Positions 31,020 through 44,464 of a DNA stretch of 64,000 nucleotides are shown in pieces. Position numbers and translations under genes: made by a program. The notes beneath the pieces were generated by a model. The model made no database searches. It was not told the origin of the DNA and was given only the letters and a program-made list of their open reading frames with translations. Each line of letters opens with the position of its first letter. The first letter of the stretch is position 1. Origin of the DNA: Hanleya hanleyi (taxonomy: Eukaryota; Mollusca; Polyplacophora; Lepidopleurida; Hanleyidae); NCBI GenBank assembly GCA_036873755.1, contig JAVTVY010037101.1, positions 101,549 through 165,548 on the forward strand, read 5' to 3'.

Positions 31020-31830
31020 CTGTTATCCCGGGAACAACAGATTGCTGCGACAGTTTGAAAGTGTTTTTCCTGGGCGACAGTTTGCAGCGACACTTAGACA
31101 AGGTGTATTGTCTCGGATGACAGATAGCTAAGACAGTTTGGAACTGTTTTTGCTGGACGACAGTTTGCAGCGACACTTTGACCAGGTATATTCTGTGGGA
31201 CGACAGATTGCTGCGACAGTTTGAAACTGTTTTTCTTGGACGACAGAATGTTGCGACAGTTTGAAATCATGTTTCCTGAGCGACAGATTGCAGCGACACT
31301 TTGAGAAGGTATATTCTCTCGGACGACAGATTGCTGTGGCAGTTTGAAACTGTTTTTCCTGAGCGACAGATTGCTGCCACAGTTTAAAACCATTTTTCCT
31401 GAGCGACAGATTGCAGCGACACTTTGACAATGTGTATTCTCTTGGACGACAGATTGCTGCGACAGTTTAAAACTGTTTTTCCTGAGCGACAGTTTGCAGT
31501 GACACTTTGACTGGGTATCTTCTGTTTGGAGATGGATTGGACATGCGAACACTGGCACCTTTCTACACCCCTCAAACATGACCAATTTTCTTGTAACACT
31601 TCCTATAAATGAAAACTGTTGATAGGGAAATGGAGAAATGTGAATTGACATGCTATATTCTGTCGGACGACAGATTGCTGCGACAGTTAGAAACTGTTTT
31701 TCCTGTGCGACAGTTTGCAGTGACACATTGAAACCATTTTTCCTGAGCGACAGATTGCATCGACACTTTGACAAGGTATATTTTCTCGGATGACAGATTG
31801 CTGCGACAGTTTGAATCTGTTTTTACCTGC
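31020..31830. repeat. Subterminal tandem repeat, block 1
   Basis: About 80-bp units composed of GACGACAGATTGCTGCGACAG, TTTGAAACTGTTTTTCC and CGACACTTTGACAAGG modules. Long ORFs on the minus strand here (CRCNLSLRKN-type peptide repeats) are by-products of the array. Confidence 0.75.
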
Positions 31831-34255
31831 GGCAAGCAGGTCTACGGGAGGCTCGCGTTGTTGTTGTTCTTCTTGTTCTTGTGACTTTTTGAAATGCGCA
31901 TGCGCTAAAAGAGTGTGATCTCTGCCACACTTTTCTTTTCAACATCCGATCTCACATGACAACACTGTCTTCAGGCGCGTTTGAATTCATTTGCAACTAT
32001 ATTCTGTGAAATGAATTATTGCTTCGTTATTTTCCGGATTGGATTGATAATACATGAAAATAGTGTGAATAACGTCAAAGGACCTACGAATTAGGGTAGG
32101 CATTAGGACTCCGACACGCACTGAATTTTTGGACCCCCAGTTGAAATCCTGCCTATATTAAGATGGGCACGGCCTAAGTTAGAATCACCAGTGATTTTAA
32201 TCAAAAATCATCAGAAATTTTCATCAAAAGTAGGTCAGCTCGAAACATGCTGGCAACAGTCCCCTAATGCACCTTCATGCCCAGTGTGAATAACGTCACA
32301 GGAAATAAGAAGTAGGGTAGGCATTAGGACTCCAGCGCACGCTGAACTGTTAGAGCCCCAGTTGAAATCCTGCCTATATTAAGATGGGCACGGCTCAAGT
32401 TAGATTCACGAGTGATTTTAATCAAAAATCACTAGAAATTTTCATCAAAAGTAGGTCAGCTCGAAACATGCTGGTAACAGTCCCCTAAAGCACCTTCATG
32501 CCAAAAATCAAGGTTCTAATATCAACGGTACACTCAAGTATAACATATCTCTCAGATATAACATATATATAAATATTAATATTCATGTCACTGTTCCATT
32601 GTTTCTCTTGTATTCCTCTTAAAATTTTGTACTCTGCCTTTGACTGGTCTTTGTAATTAAATTTTTGATCTTGAATGCTTATTTTGCCGACGAAAGGATT
32701 CAGATGGACTCACTCATTACCGGACAATTTCAAATGGTAGCCCACTTCGAAGGGACAGAAATGACTATGTAGTATTTAATGAGTTAGACACCCCTCTGCG
32801 CGAATAATACCGCACAGTTGTGCAGTTATATTGTGCATTTTCGGTTACAAGCATGACATTTGGCAAATAGCTATTTCGAATGATTCTCTTTCGGAACATA
32901 GCCTCTCTATCCTCATTCTCGCAAGCCAGGGCCTTGCTTCGCTGGTATTGATGTTCCCGTCCTCTTCCGCACTCAGAATCCCTTTAGAATAGCATTAACC
33001 ACTTCCGTAAATTCAATACTTATATGTATCAGCAGACAATGCGCAGAAACATATTGCATTTGACATCATTCGCTCAAGTTAGAGCCCATTTCTGCTAGAA
33101 TTTACTGGTTCTAAAACACAATTTACGTTACTTTGTCAATCAGTTTTACGAATGGAATTACGTCACATATAGCAGATACTGACCATAAAAACAATCTAGT
33201 TGACCTCGTGGCCAAAAGCTAGGGCCTTTGTTTTGCTGGAGGAGTTTTTTAGTTTGATTTTGATACTTAGATACCTTTCGCATTGACTTTAACTTGGCAG
33301 TCATTTTCGTGAATGCAACGATTTGATGTATGAAAAAATAATAACGAGAATTCGACATCATTAGAAATGTTTCTTGTTTGCAGAATTTGATTTTAAAGAA
33401 AGGAAATTAATAAAATTAGCAAACTTCGAAAAGGCTTGGCCGAACATGCCTGATAAGATGATATTTCCTAAGAATGAAATAGTTAATCATTTATATAGAA
33501 GAAGCAAACCATGTCTTGGTATTGACTTGCTGCGTGGAAAAGAGTGGCAAGGAATTTAGTTCGCAGATGATAACGAACGTAAATGCAGAAACCTAATTAA
33601 TTATTTTAATCGAATATCAAGACTGTAACAGACCTCAATTTGAATAGGGAGCAAGTGTCATTATGCCTCTTGGACAGTTCGATAAAGCCTTAAATCCCAT
33701 TCCGTAGTTTCACAGATCAAAGTGATAGACCTGATACTAAATTTATTGAAAAATAACTTTGAAGGAAATATAAATTTTCCATTTTGATCGGCAAAGTAAG
33801 TGAGAAGGGAGACTGAAGAGCGCAGATTTTCGCACGTAGACTAAATCCTCAAAAATTTTTGGGATTTCCAAATATTTGAAAGCCTTTTTGATTTGCAAAA
33901 AGTAACGGCTGAACCGAATGTTTTGAAACTTGGCATACACGATACTTGTACCAAAACATTGCCAAAGCCATCATGTTGAGTTCGTCTGTCAATTCAGTAT
34001 AGACGGCACGGCCCAGTCAAAGTCGTCGGATTTTGAATGGGGAGGTGAATATATATATATGGTATCAGAACTATTACGCAATCCCTACAATTGTGGGTTA
34101 CAAGTTGAAAATTACTTCCCTTGGCATGAAAACACTGGCAGATGGCGCTTTTTTCTACAATTACCACTACCTCCCCTGGTATGTCTTTCACTGTATTATT
34201 GCCACTGCCGCAGGTTTTGACTACAATGTAGTCATTTCTCACTTGTTACTAAGCG
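31830..34255. other. Interior of the TIR transposon without recognised gene
   Basis: Contains a roughly 222-bp direct duplication (about 32061-32282 and 32283-32510, both with AGTGTGAATAACGTCA and TAGGGTAGGCATTAGGACTC). A TTTGTAATTAAATTTTTGATC stretch at about 32650 resembles a LINE 3' tail. No coding sequence is supported. Confidence 0.5.
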
Positions 34256-35165
34256 ATAGCTTGCAGTGACACTTTGGCAAGGTACATTCTCTCGGACGAC
34301 AAATTGCTGCGACAGTTTGAAACCATTTTTCCTGAGTGACAGTTTGCAGCGACACTTTGACCAGGTATATTCTGTGGGACGACAGACTGCTGCGACAGTT
34401 TGAAACTGTTTTTCTTGGACGGCAGATTGTTGCGACAGTTTGAAATCATTTTTCCTGAGCGACAGATTGCAGCGACACTTTGAGAAGGTATATTCTCTCG
34501 GACGACAGATTGCTGCGACAGTTTGAACGTGTTTTTCCTGAGCGACAGATTGCTGCGACAGTTTGAAACTGTTTTTCCTGAGCGACAGATTGCAGCGACA
34601 CTTTGACAATGTGTATTCTCTCGTACGACAGATTGCTGCGACAGTTTCAAACTGTTTTCCTGAGCGACAGTTTGGAGCGACACTTTGACCGGGTATCTAC
34701 TGTTTGGAGATGGATTGCGCATGTGAACACTGGCACCTTTCTATATCTCTCAAACCTGACCGATTTTCTTGTAATACTTCCTATAAATTAAAACTGTTGA
34801 TAGAGAAATGGAGAAATGTGAATTGACATGCTATATTCTGTCGGACGACAGATTGCTGCGACAGTTTGAAGCTGTTTTTCCTGTGCGACAGATTGCAGCG
34901 ACACATTGAAACCATTTTTTCCTGAGCGACAGATTGCAGCGACACTTTCACAAGGTGTAGTTTCTCGGGCGACAGTTTGCAACGACACTTTGGGAAGGTA
35001 TATTCTCTTGGATGACAGATTGCTGCGACAGTTTGAAACCATTTTTCCTGAGCGACGGTTTCCAGCGACACTTTGACCAGCAATATTTTGTGGGACGACA
35101 GATTGCTGCAACAGTTTGAAATTGTTTTTCTTAGACGGCAGATTGATGCGACAGTTTAAAACCAT
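34256..35165. repeat. Subterminal tandem repeat, block 2
   Basis: Same modules as block 1. It shares with it a 160-bp unique insert (31510-31665 against 34690-34845), so the two blocks derive from a direct duplication of roughly 0.7-0.9 kb. Confidence 0.75.
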
Positions 35166-37380
35166 TCCTCCCTAACACCACTTTGACACTCGACTTCACG
35201 TACATTCCTCACTAACACCGCTTTGACATTCGACTTCACATACATTCCTCTCTAACACCGCTTTGACACTCAACTTCACATACATTCCTCCCTAACACCG
35301 CTTTGACACTCGACTTCAGATACATTCCTCCCTAACACTGGTTGACACTCGACTTCACGTACAATCCTCCCTAACACCGCTTTGACACTCGAGTCCATGT
35401 ACATTCCTCCCTAACACCGCCTTGACATTCAACTAAACATACAATCGATTTCACGTGCATTTCTACCTAACAGCTCTTTGACAGTCGACTTCATGTACAT
35501 TTCTCCCTAACTCCGCTTTCACACTCAACTTCACGTACATTCCTCCCTAACACCGCTTTGACACTGCACTTCAGATATATTCCTTCCTAACAGTGCTTTG
35601 AAACTCAACTTCAAGCACACTCATGCCGAACACCCAGCTTCGACATTACCCTAGTTTTGCTTTGGAGGAGAAATTATCTGACTTCTATAGCTGAAATGAC
35701 CCTAAACCCGATAGTTATAAAACATACCTAACCCTAAGTCCGAATGCCGCTTTGACACTCGACTTCACATACATTCCTCCCTAACACCGCTTTGAGAGTC
35801 GACTACACATACATTCCTCCCTAACACCGCTTTGACATTTGACTTCACATACAGTCCTCCCTAACACCGCTTTGAAACTTGACTTCATACATTCCTCCCT
35901 AACACCGCCTTGACACTCGACTTCACATACATTCCTCCCTAACACTGGTTGACACTCGACTTCACGTACATTCCTCCCTAACACCGCTTTGACACTCGAT
36001 TCCATGTACATTCCTCCCTAACACCACTTTCACATTCAACTAAACATACATTCCTCTCTTACACTGGTTGACACTCGACTTCACGTGCATTCCTCAACAC
36101 CGCTTTGACACTGAACTGAACATACATTCCTCCCGAAGAATGCTTTGACATTCGACTTCACGTACATTCCTCCCTAACAACAATTTGACATTCGATTTCA
36201 CATATATTACGCGACACTGCTTTGACACTCAGCTAAACATACATTCCTCCATAATACAGCTTTGACACTCGATTGCACGTATTTTTTCCCCTAATACCGC
36301 TTCGACACTGTACTTCAGATATATTCCTTCCTAACTGTGGTTTGAAACTCAACTTCACGCACACTCAAGCCGAACACCCAACTTCGACATTACCACAGTT
36401 ACGCTTTGGTGGAGATATTATCTGACTTCTATAGCTGAAATGACCCTGAACCTGATAGTTATGAAGCCTACCTAACTCTAAGTCCTAATCCCGCTTTGAC
36501 ACTTGACTTAACATACATTCCTCCCGAACACCACTTTGACAATCAACTTCACTTACATTCCTCCCTAACACCGCTTTGACACTCGATTTCACATACATTC
36601 CTCCCTAACACTGCTTTGACAGTCGAATTCACATACATTTCTCCCTAAAACCGCGTTGACACTCACCTTCACATACATTTCTCCCTAACACCCCTTTGCC
36701 TCTCGACTCCATGTACATTCCTCTCTAACCTGATAGCTATGAAGCATACCTAACCCTAAGCCCTAATCCCGCTTTGACACTCGACCTCAGATACATTCCT
36801 CCCTAACACCGCTTTGACACTTGACTTCACGTACATTCCTCCCTAACACCGCTTTGACAGCCGACTTCACATACAGTCCTCCCTAGCACCGCTTTGACAC
36901 TCGACTTCACATACATTCCTCCCTAACACCGCGTTGACACTCGAGTTCACATACGTTCCTCCCTAACACAGGTTGACACTCGACTTCACGTACATTCCTC
37001 CCTAACACCGCTTTGACATTCGACTAAACATACATTCCTCCCTAACAGTGGTTGACACTCGACTTTAAGTGCATTCCTCCCGAATACCGCTTTGACACTC
37101 GACTCCAGGTACACCGCTTTGACACGCTACTTCACGTACATTCCTCCTTAACACTGGTTGACACTCGACTTCACGTATATTCCTCCCTAACACCGGTTTG
37201 ACATTCGACTAAACATATATTCCTCCCTGACATGCTTTGACACTCGATTGCACGTACATTTTTCCCTAACACCGCTTTGATACTGCACTTTAGATATATT
37301 CCTTCCTAACAGTGCTTTGAAACTCAAGTTCACGCACACTCATGCTGAACACCCAGGTTCGACATTAGCCTAGTTACGCT
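35165..37380. repeat. Satellite array of about 40-bp units
   Basis: Units of the type CATTCCTCCCTAACACCGC plus TTTGACACTCGACTTCAC, with higher-order structure: a 100-bp spacer (TTATCTGACTTCTATAGCTG) recurs at about 35670 and 36420, with partial copies near 36725 and 37380. Confidence 0.85.
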
Positions 37381-37679
37381 TTGGTGGAGAATTTATCTGA
37401 AATGCTGTGATTGGATTATTAAAGGGATGACCATATCACTTACAAGTTGAGAATATGTTTGTCACTGAATGAACTGTTCATTGGATTATGCAGCAATAAA
37501 CCTGATGATGTGTAGGTTATTGATTTGATAATTTGTCAGTTTGTACATTGAGAGTTCAGAGGTACATTGTGCTAAATTGCTGTAGGGCGATTCTGGCGTT
37601 ACTTACTCGGCCACCGAGGGCCCCTCATATGATTACAAGAAAGAGTAGCAAAATATCGACTCAGTGTTAGAATATGTAG

Positions 37680-38075
37680 GATGGGTAAAATTTCAAAGTG
37701 TCGCAGAAATGTGTCGTCCAGCACAATATACCTTGTCAAAGTGTCGCTGCAAACTGTCGCCAAAGAAAAAGAGGTTCAAACTGTCGCAGCATTCTGTCGT
37801 GCAGGAAAACTATTTCAAACTGTCGCAGCAATCTGTCATCCAGCAAAATATGCCTTGTCAAAGCGTCACTGCAAACTGTCGCTCAGATAAAATAGTTCCA
37901 AAATGCCGCAAGCAATCTGTCGTCCGGCAGAATATATCATTTTGTATTGTTGGGGGTGGGTGGGGGGGGGGGTGGGGTGGCCCCATCATACACTCATGAT
38001 GAACAGTTTTAAAGTATCGCTGCAATCTGTCGTCCGCCAAAATATACCTTGTCAAAGTGTCGCTGCAAACTGTTT
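37680..38075. repeat. Subterminal repeat, inverted block
   Basis: Reverse-orientation copies of the block 1 and 2 modules (TGTCGCAGCAATCTGTC). A G-rich tract lies at 37950-37980, and a TTTTGTATTGTTGGGGG motif is duplicated at 37941 and 38129. Confidence 0.7.
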
Positions 38076-38194
38076 CACAGGGAAAAGAAAGCTCAACTCA
38101 CCCATTCACTACCCTTATAATCGTTTCCTTTTGTATTGTTGGGGGGGGCATTATCCGTTTCGTGATCTCTTACGTGGAATACGTACCCGATTTT

Positions 38195-38655
38195 TTTTAA
38201 TGGTTATGTGTTGCCTCACATTACTTCTGTATTTCCATATTGGGAAATTGTTCCAAACATCTTCTGGATCGAGCAAATAAACTGCAAAAAAACAGCTGCT
38301 CGACTTATTCTGAATAAAGCAAAAAGTACTTCTACAGCTGAGTTATTCAAAACTATGGGTTGGCAAAATATTGAAGTGTATGTAAAATACCACAAGGCTG
38401 TTACTGTGTATAAATCTCTTAATGATCACTAACCACGTTATATGAAAGAACTCTTCTCGAACAATATCCCTAGTCATAGGATTCTCCGTTGTCACACAAA
38501 TAACAATTTGAAAATTCCCCTTCTACATTCTGAACTATTCAAAAAGTCCTTGTCATACTCTGGTTCAGTTCAGTTCGAAAACAAGCAGCATGTCAAAAGC
38601 TTGAACATGTCTACACATGTCCTTCTGTCATCAACTGGAATACCAGTGTGAGGAT
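38195..38655 (+). pseudogene. CR1-like LINE ORF2 C-terminus (continuation)
   Basis: Reads the standard end of a CR1/Jockey-type ORF2: a YVLPH segment, KTAARLILNKAKSTSTAELF and MGWQNIEVYVKYHKAVTVYK, then after one stop (TAA at 38430-38432) the C-terminal tail ending near 38650. It complements the domain missing at 30841, which is why I treat both as one interrupted element. Confidence 0.75.
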
Positions 38656-38659
38656 TGAA

Positions 38660-41600
38660 CTCAAACTGCCAGAGATAAAAGCTAATCAACCACCGAGATG
38701 ATAACATCGGGTCGATATGAAACCATCAATTGGTCGTATTTCTCAGGTATAATATATCTTTTACTTCTTTCATATTCCTGCTTCATGCAGACTGAATATA
38801 TCACACGTTGTTATTTCCGAGTACCAACACAGGCCAGAACACTATATGGACTATTACAGTTCAACACATTCACAGCTAACCCTTCTTGGACACCTGTATT
38901 CCTGGAGGGCCTACATCTGGGGTATCCTGCATGCGAAAATGTGACGCTTTTCAATCGACACCACAAAATATTTATTTCTCAGTTATTGATCAACACACAC
39001 GGATAGCACAGTATGGCCGCTTGGAGCTATACGTTTCGTGAGATTTGTCTAAATGCGCTTAATGCGGAGCTGGCCGCAATGTCGTGTAATAAACGATGTT
39101 CATGGTGTTCGTATGAACGATCACAACCCTAGCGTCACTCAGATATAATATACTCTATAGAAAAGGACCTGAAAGTAAGTTTAAAAATGAAAACGTCGGT
39201 GTTACGGAATTGACCACGAGAACAGAATAATTGCTGATGATCATGAGTAAATATTAAAGTACAGATGTGGGGCCATACAAAATTTGGGGTGGAAGGCAGG
39301 GCTGGGGACGGGTGGCTGGGACAATGGTGAGAGACGGGCTTATGCGAGGGGGGCCGAGCAGCTTTGTCGGCTTTGGGAGGATAGGATCTGGGGGAAAGAA
39401 AGGCGAGCAGAGCGGGAGCGATGCGCGGGTCTCTGATTGCTAGTAATTTGTGAAAGATCTCAATTAAATTGTTGTGCATTATGTTTTGTTTGCTAGGTAT
39501 TCTACTACTTCACTTGATCATCGCCAATTATACGACCAGTGTGGAACAGACGGAGCCCTCTTCGTGTCTCTCCCTTTTGTCGGACATAAACTTCACTGGT
39601 TTCAAATATCACTCAGTATTGCACAAGAATGGCTGTACTTTACACAAGTATACCAAAGGGTGAGTGCGCTATTCACATTATACAAACTTTTTACTTTAGT
39701 TGCCGATAGTCCGTTAAGATTGAAATAATATTTTCAAATGAACTTTTATCTGGAGATCCCAATATAGAGATTCACGCTCCGGCGACCACCAATCAAGCTT
39801 CATTATCGCCAGACGAGTGTGCCGATCCTGGCCAATTAAACGGGGTTCTCAGCTTTGTTTGAAATTGCAGTTTAAGGGCCGCTTCCCATACGGATTTCGC
39901 GGCCCATCAACTCAATGTTTTATTTTAATTCCACGTTACATTTCTTATTTGTGGTGTTTACAAGCGCTATATTTTAAAATAAAAAATAAATAAATAAACA
40001 AATGAATAAATAAGTAAATCAATAAATAAATGGATAAATAACAAGGAGAAAGCAGTTTACGCTAAGGTTATTGGTAAACATGTGTTCATTCTGTATTGCA
40101 GTCGCCTGGGTGATTCCTTCGTCTTTTTACCCCTTCATACACACAAAGCCGTCCAGAAAAAACTGGGAGAACCATAGGCGGGTTCTTCCATAAATCTGTG
40201 CCTGTAACAGTTGCTTGGAGTGCGTAATGGTGTACAGGATGGCAGGCTGCATCCTATATTGCTTGAAAGTCAAAGGATCATATTCTGTGTTAAGGATAGC
40301 TGTCCCTTTCATTCTTCATTCAAATATTCACTATTTCCTCTAACATTTGGTGAAAAAATGAAATCAAAATCATAAATAGAAGTGCTTCAATATTAGGATT
40401 GAAAATTTAGTTTCCGAGGCACTGGAACAATTAAACAGATTGCCTTAGCTTGGGCTTGGCTACTATTATTTTTGTCTGTTAAATTTCCCTTTCCAAAACT
40501 CATTTCCGCAGTATTATGGTAAGCTTATTATCTATTAGTCCTACTTATTTACATTAATCTACCCCCTTCTAATCAAAACCATGCAAACATCCGTATTTTT
40601 GTTTCTAATTATAACAGTGACACTTCACTCGGACACCCGCCGTGAAGTGATCTACATATGTGTGTACAATTCTCAGCTGAACAAGTTTTAGTAAGTTTTA
40701 AAGCTTAAATTGGACTTTAAACCGCCTTGATGAAAAAACTTGGTGCAATAGTTATCCAGAATAAACAGGAATTCGAGTAGGTCCCATTAGACAGATTAAA
40801 AATGTATTTGACAGTAGAATTCAAGCAGAAAAATTGAATTAATTCATCAGATGTATGGCTGGACACATTTTGCCCGATTTCTAGCCTTTAATTTTTGTAC
40901 AAAATCCGAGATTTAAACGTTTATTTCTCAAAAAGTATCTATCCTGCGCTTTTGAAATTTGGCATGCTTGCTACTTTTAAGGTGATCTAGTAAAGGTTGT
41001 CTCACTTTTTGTAAGTTCGGATTAGTTTTTAATTATTCAACTTTTAAGACAAACGGCCGCAAAATGGTACGTTTTTTAAAATTTATTTTAGTAAAATGGC
41101 TGTAAAAACAAAACCAGGCAAAAATTCAAAAGGAGAGGTCCTGATGGATCTTGGCGCCCACCATTGTCCGATAATTGTAAGCTAATGACTAGAGGATCTT
41201 TTTGTCCATTGTTACTAAGAACAAACGATTGATTTGTAATTTTGTTTACAGAATTTCGAATCTGAGCGAAAAGGATCAGAAAAGGCCACTGAAAAACACC
41301 AACATATAATCTAAGTTTCACCAGTTTCAAGATTTCTAAAAACTGTACTTATGTCGGTTGTTATAATACAAGAGAAATGAGCAAAGTTAGTCTGAAAGTG
41401 AATGTACATGTACGGAGGATTCTTCGCCTTTGTTTCGTAGTATTTTTTTATTTTTTTGCACGTGTCATCATTGGGTACTGGAAGCGAAGACCAATCTCCA
41501 ATACTTAAGACCAATACTTAAGATTTTATAATTAAGAACGAATGCTAATTCTGTTCTGTTTATACGGCTATTTTGAGATATCTCTTTTAAGATACCATGC

Positions 41601-42000
41601 TCAAAAATAGTAAGATGGTACACTACTTAATACTGAAGGGATCCGGTCCGCGCGGTAATGATGAAACTTCGAAAGTGTCTGAATCCTGATTATCTCCCTT
41701 GGATCGAAACATGCAGTAGTCTACAGTTGTCGAGTTGTGACGTTGAGTCACAAGAGTGACGTCCCTTCATGTAGCCGACCCGCCGGCCGACGAAAAGGTG
41801 GAGCAGTTCACTTGCTACTGCATGGACTAAAGAAAGCTGATTTAAAATTTGAAGAAATACATTTTGATTCCGAATTATTTGAACTCCTTGATATGGAAGG
41901 TGAAGATATGGATATTCTCTACAGTCAATATATAGAATATGCCACACCGTTTGATCCGCCGACTCTTGTGATGCAACGTCACAACTCGAGAATACCGAAT
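38660..42000. other. About 3.3 kb without recognised features
   Basis: AT-rich, with a short (AAATAAAT)n tract at 39970-40040. A purine-rich stretch lies at 39290-39430. No domain or TE signature was recognised. An 88-codon ORF at 41737-42003 with the acidic segment FEEIHFDSELFELLDMEGED may be coding, but nothing supports it. Confidence 0.5.
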
Positions 42001-42004
42001 TAAT

Positions 42005-44355
42005 TTGAAGCGTAACTTGGATTTTCGAATCGGACCAAAAAAGGTATCTTGCACTACTAGGTCCCATGTGGGACCTGTGTACCAAATTTCATAAAGATCC
42101 ATGAAATATTTCCTGAGAATTCACTGTAACAATGTTTCAAGGGGAAATTCAAGATGGCCGCCTTGCGGCCATATTGGATTTTCGATTCGGACCGAGAAAG
42201 GTATCTTGCAGAACTAGACCACAAGGGGAGCCTGTGTATCAAATTTGAGAAAGATCCATGCAGTACTTCCTGAGAAATCACGATAACAAATTTGCATGGG
42301 AAAACCCAAGATGGCCGCCTGTTGGCCATATTGAATTTTCGAATCGGACCAGAAAAGGTATTTTGCACAACAAGACAAGGTGAACCTGTATAACAAATTT
42401 AACAAAGACCCATGCAGTAGTTCCTGAGAAATCGCAATAACAATGTTTCATGGGGAAATCCAAGATGGACGCCTGATGGACATATTGGATTTTGGAATCG
42501 GACCAGAAAAGGTGTCTTCCACAATTGAACCTGTGTATCAAATTTGAGAAAGATCCATGCAGTAGTTCCTGAGAAATGGCGATAAAGTTTCATGGGGATA
42601 TCCAAGACGGCTGCCTGGTGGCCATACTGGATTTTCAAATCGTACCAGGAAAGGTATCTTGCACAACTAGATCCCAAGGGGAACCTGTGTACCAAATTAC
42701 CCCAACGGGAACCTGTGTACCAAATTTTAGAAAGATCCATGCAGTAGTTCCTGAGAAATCGCGATAACAAGGTTTCATGGAGAAATTCAAGATGGTTGCC
42801 TGGTGGCAGAAAAGAAAATCGGACCAGAAAAGGTATCTTGCACAACTAGATCCAAGGGGAACCTGTGTGCCAAATTACCCCAACGGGAACCTGTGTACCA
42901 AATTTTAGAAACATCCATGCAGTAGTTCCTGAGAAATCGCGATAACAAGGTTTCATGGAGAAATTCAAGATGGCTGCCTGGTGGCAGAAAAGAAAATCGG
43001 ACCAGAAAAGGTATCTTGCACAACTAGACCCAAGGGGAACCTGTGTACCAAATTTGAGAAAGACCCATGCAGTAGTTCCTGAGAAATTGCAATAACAAGG
43101 TTTCAAAGGGAAATCCAAGATGGCTGCCTGGTGGCTATATGGGATTTTTGAATCGGACCAGAAAAAGGTATCTTGCACAACTAGACCCAAGGGGAACCTG
43201 TGTACCAAATTTGAGAAAGATCCATGCAGTAGTTCCTGAGAAATTGCGATAACAAGGTTTCATGGGGGAAATCCAAGATGGCTGCCGGGTGGCCATATTG
43301 GATTTTCGAATCGGACCAGAAAAGGTATCTTGCACAACTAGATTCCAAGGGGAACCTGTGTACCAAATTTTGAGAAAGATCCATGTAGTAGTTCCTGAGA
43401 AATCGCGATAACAAGGTTTCATGGGGAAATCCAAGATGGCTGCCTGGTGGCCATATTGGATTTTCGAATCGGACCAAAAAAGATTTCTTGCACAACTAGA
43501 CCCCAAGGGGAACCTGTGTACCAAATTTGAGAAAGATCCATACAGTAGTTCCTGAGAAATCGCGATAACAAGATTTCATGGGGAAATCCAAGATGGCTGC
43601 CTGGTGGCCATATTGGATATTCGAATCGGACCAAAAAAGGTATCTTGCACAACTAGACCCCAAGGGGAACCTGTGTACCAAATTTGAGAAAGATCCATGC
43701 CGTAGTTCCTGAGAAATCGCGATAACAAGGTTTCACGGGGAAATCCAAGATGGCTGCCTGGTGGCCATATTGGATTTTCGAATCGGACCAAAAAAGGTAT
43801 CTTGCACAACTAGACCCCAAGGGGAACCTGTGTACCAAATTTGAGAAAGATCCATGCAGTAGTTCCTGAGAAATCGCGATAACAAGATTTCATGGGGAAA
43901 TCCAAGATGGCTGCCTGGTGGCCATATTGGATATTCGAATCGGACCAAAAAAGGTATCTTGCACAACTCGACCCCAAGGGGAACCTGTGTACCAAATTTG
44001 AGAAAGATCCATGCAGTAGTTCCTGAAAAATCGCGATAACAAGGTTTCACGGGGAAATCCAAGATGGCTGCCTGGTGGCGATATTGAATTTTCGAATCGG
44101 ACTAAAAAAGTATCTTGCACAACTAGACCCCAAGGGGAACCTGTGTACCAAATTTGAGAAAGATCCATGCAGTAGTTCCTGAGAAATCGCGATAACAAGA
44201 TTTCATGGGGAAATCCAAGATGGCTGCCTGGTGGCCATATTGGATTTTCGAATCGGACCAAGAAAGGTTTCTTGCACAAGTAGACCCCAAGGGGAACCTG
44301 TGTACCAAATTTGAGAAAGATCCATGCAGTAGTTCCTGAGAAATCGCGATAACAA
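42005..44355. repeat. Tandem array of 157-bp units, about 15 copies
   Basis: Each unit contains CCAAGATGGCTGCCTGGTGG, ATCGGACCAAAAAAGGTATC and GTTCCTGAGAAATCGCGATAAC. The exact period of 157 bp is clear at 43410-44340; units at the left end are more diverged and of variable length. The many minus-strand ORFs here are phase copies of one non-coding unit. Confidence 0.9.
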
Positions 44356-44460
44356 GAATTGTTTACCGACGGACTGACGGACTGACGGACGACGGACGGA
44401 CGACGAACCACGGACGATAAGCGATTTGAACAGCCCACCACCTGGTGATGGTGGGCTAAA
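44355..44460 (+). mobile_element. Helitron/Helentron-like 3' end adjoining the 157-bp array
   Basis: A GACGGACGGAC-type simple tract, then an 8-bp perfect hairpin (GCCCACCA at 44433-44440 with TGGTGGGC at 44449-44456), directly followed by CTAA, which fits CTRR. Non-autonomous Helentron-type elements typically combine core tandem repeats with a 3' hairpin. A 5' end was not identified. Confidence 0.45.
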
Positions 44461-44464
44461 AATG

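Larger units (their letters stand above)
30844..38190. mobile_element. About 7.35-kb TIR transposon inserted in the CR1-like LINE
   Basis: The LINE reading frame breaks at about 30840 and resumes at about 38200. The intervening DNA begins with GGTGGGTCTTCCATGTAAG and, at 38156-38188, ends with the inverted counterpart, sharing CACGAAACG, CTTAC and TTCCA blocks over about 30 bp. The subterminal zones carry the same CGACAGATTGCTGCGACAG-type repeat in opposite orientations (30900-31830 against 37680-38075), as in many DNA transposons with subterminal inverted repeats. No transposase is recognisable, and a TSD could not be defined. Superfamily unknown. Confidence 0.65.

Noticed and set aside
31020..38075. 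Long minus- and plus-strand ORFs with CRCNLSLRKN-type peptide repeats
   Set aside because: They are translations of a tandem DNA repeat, open in several frames at once.
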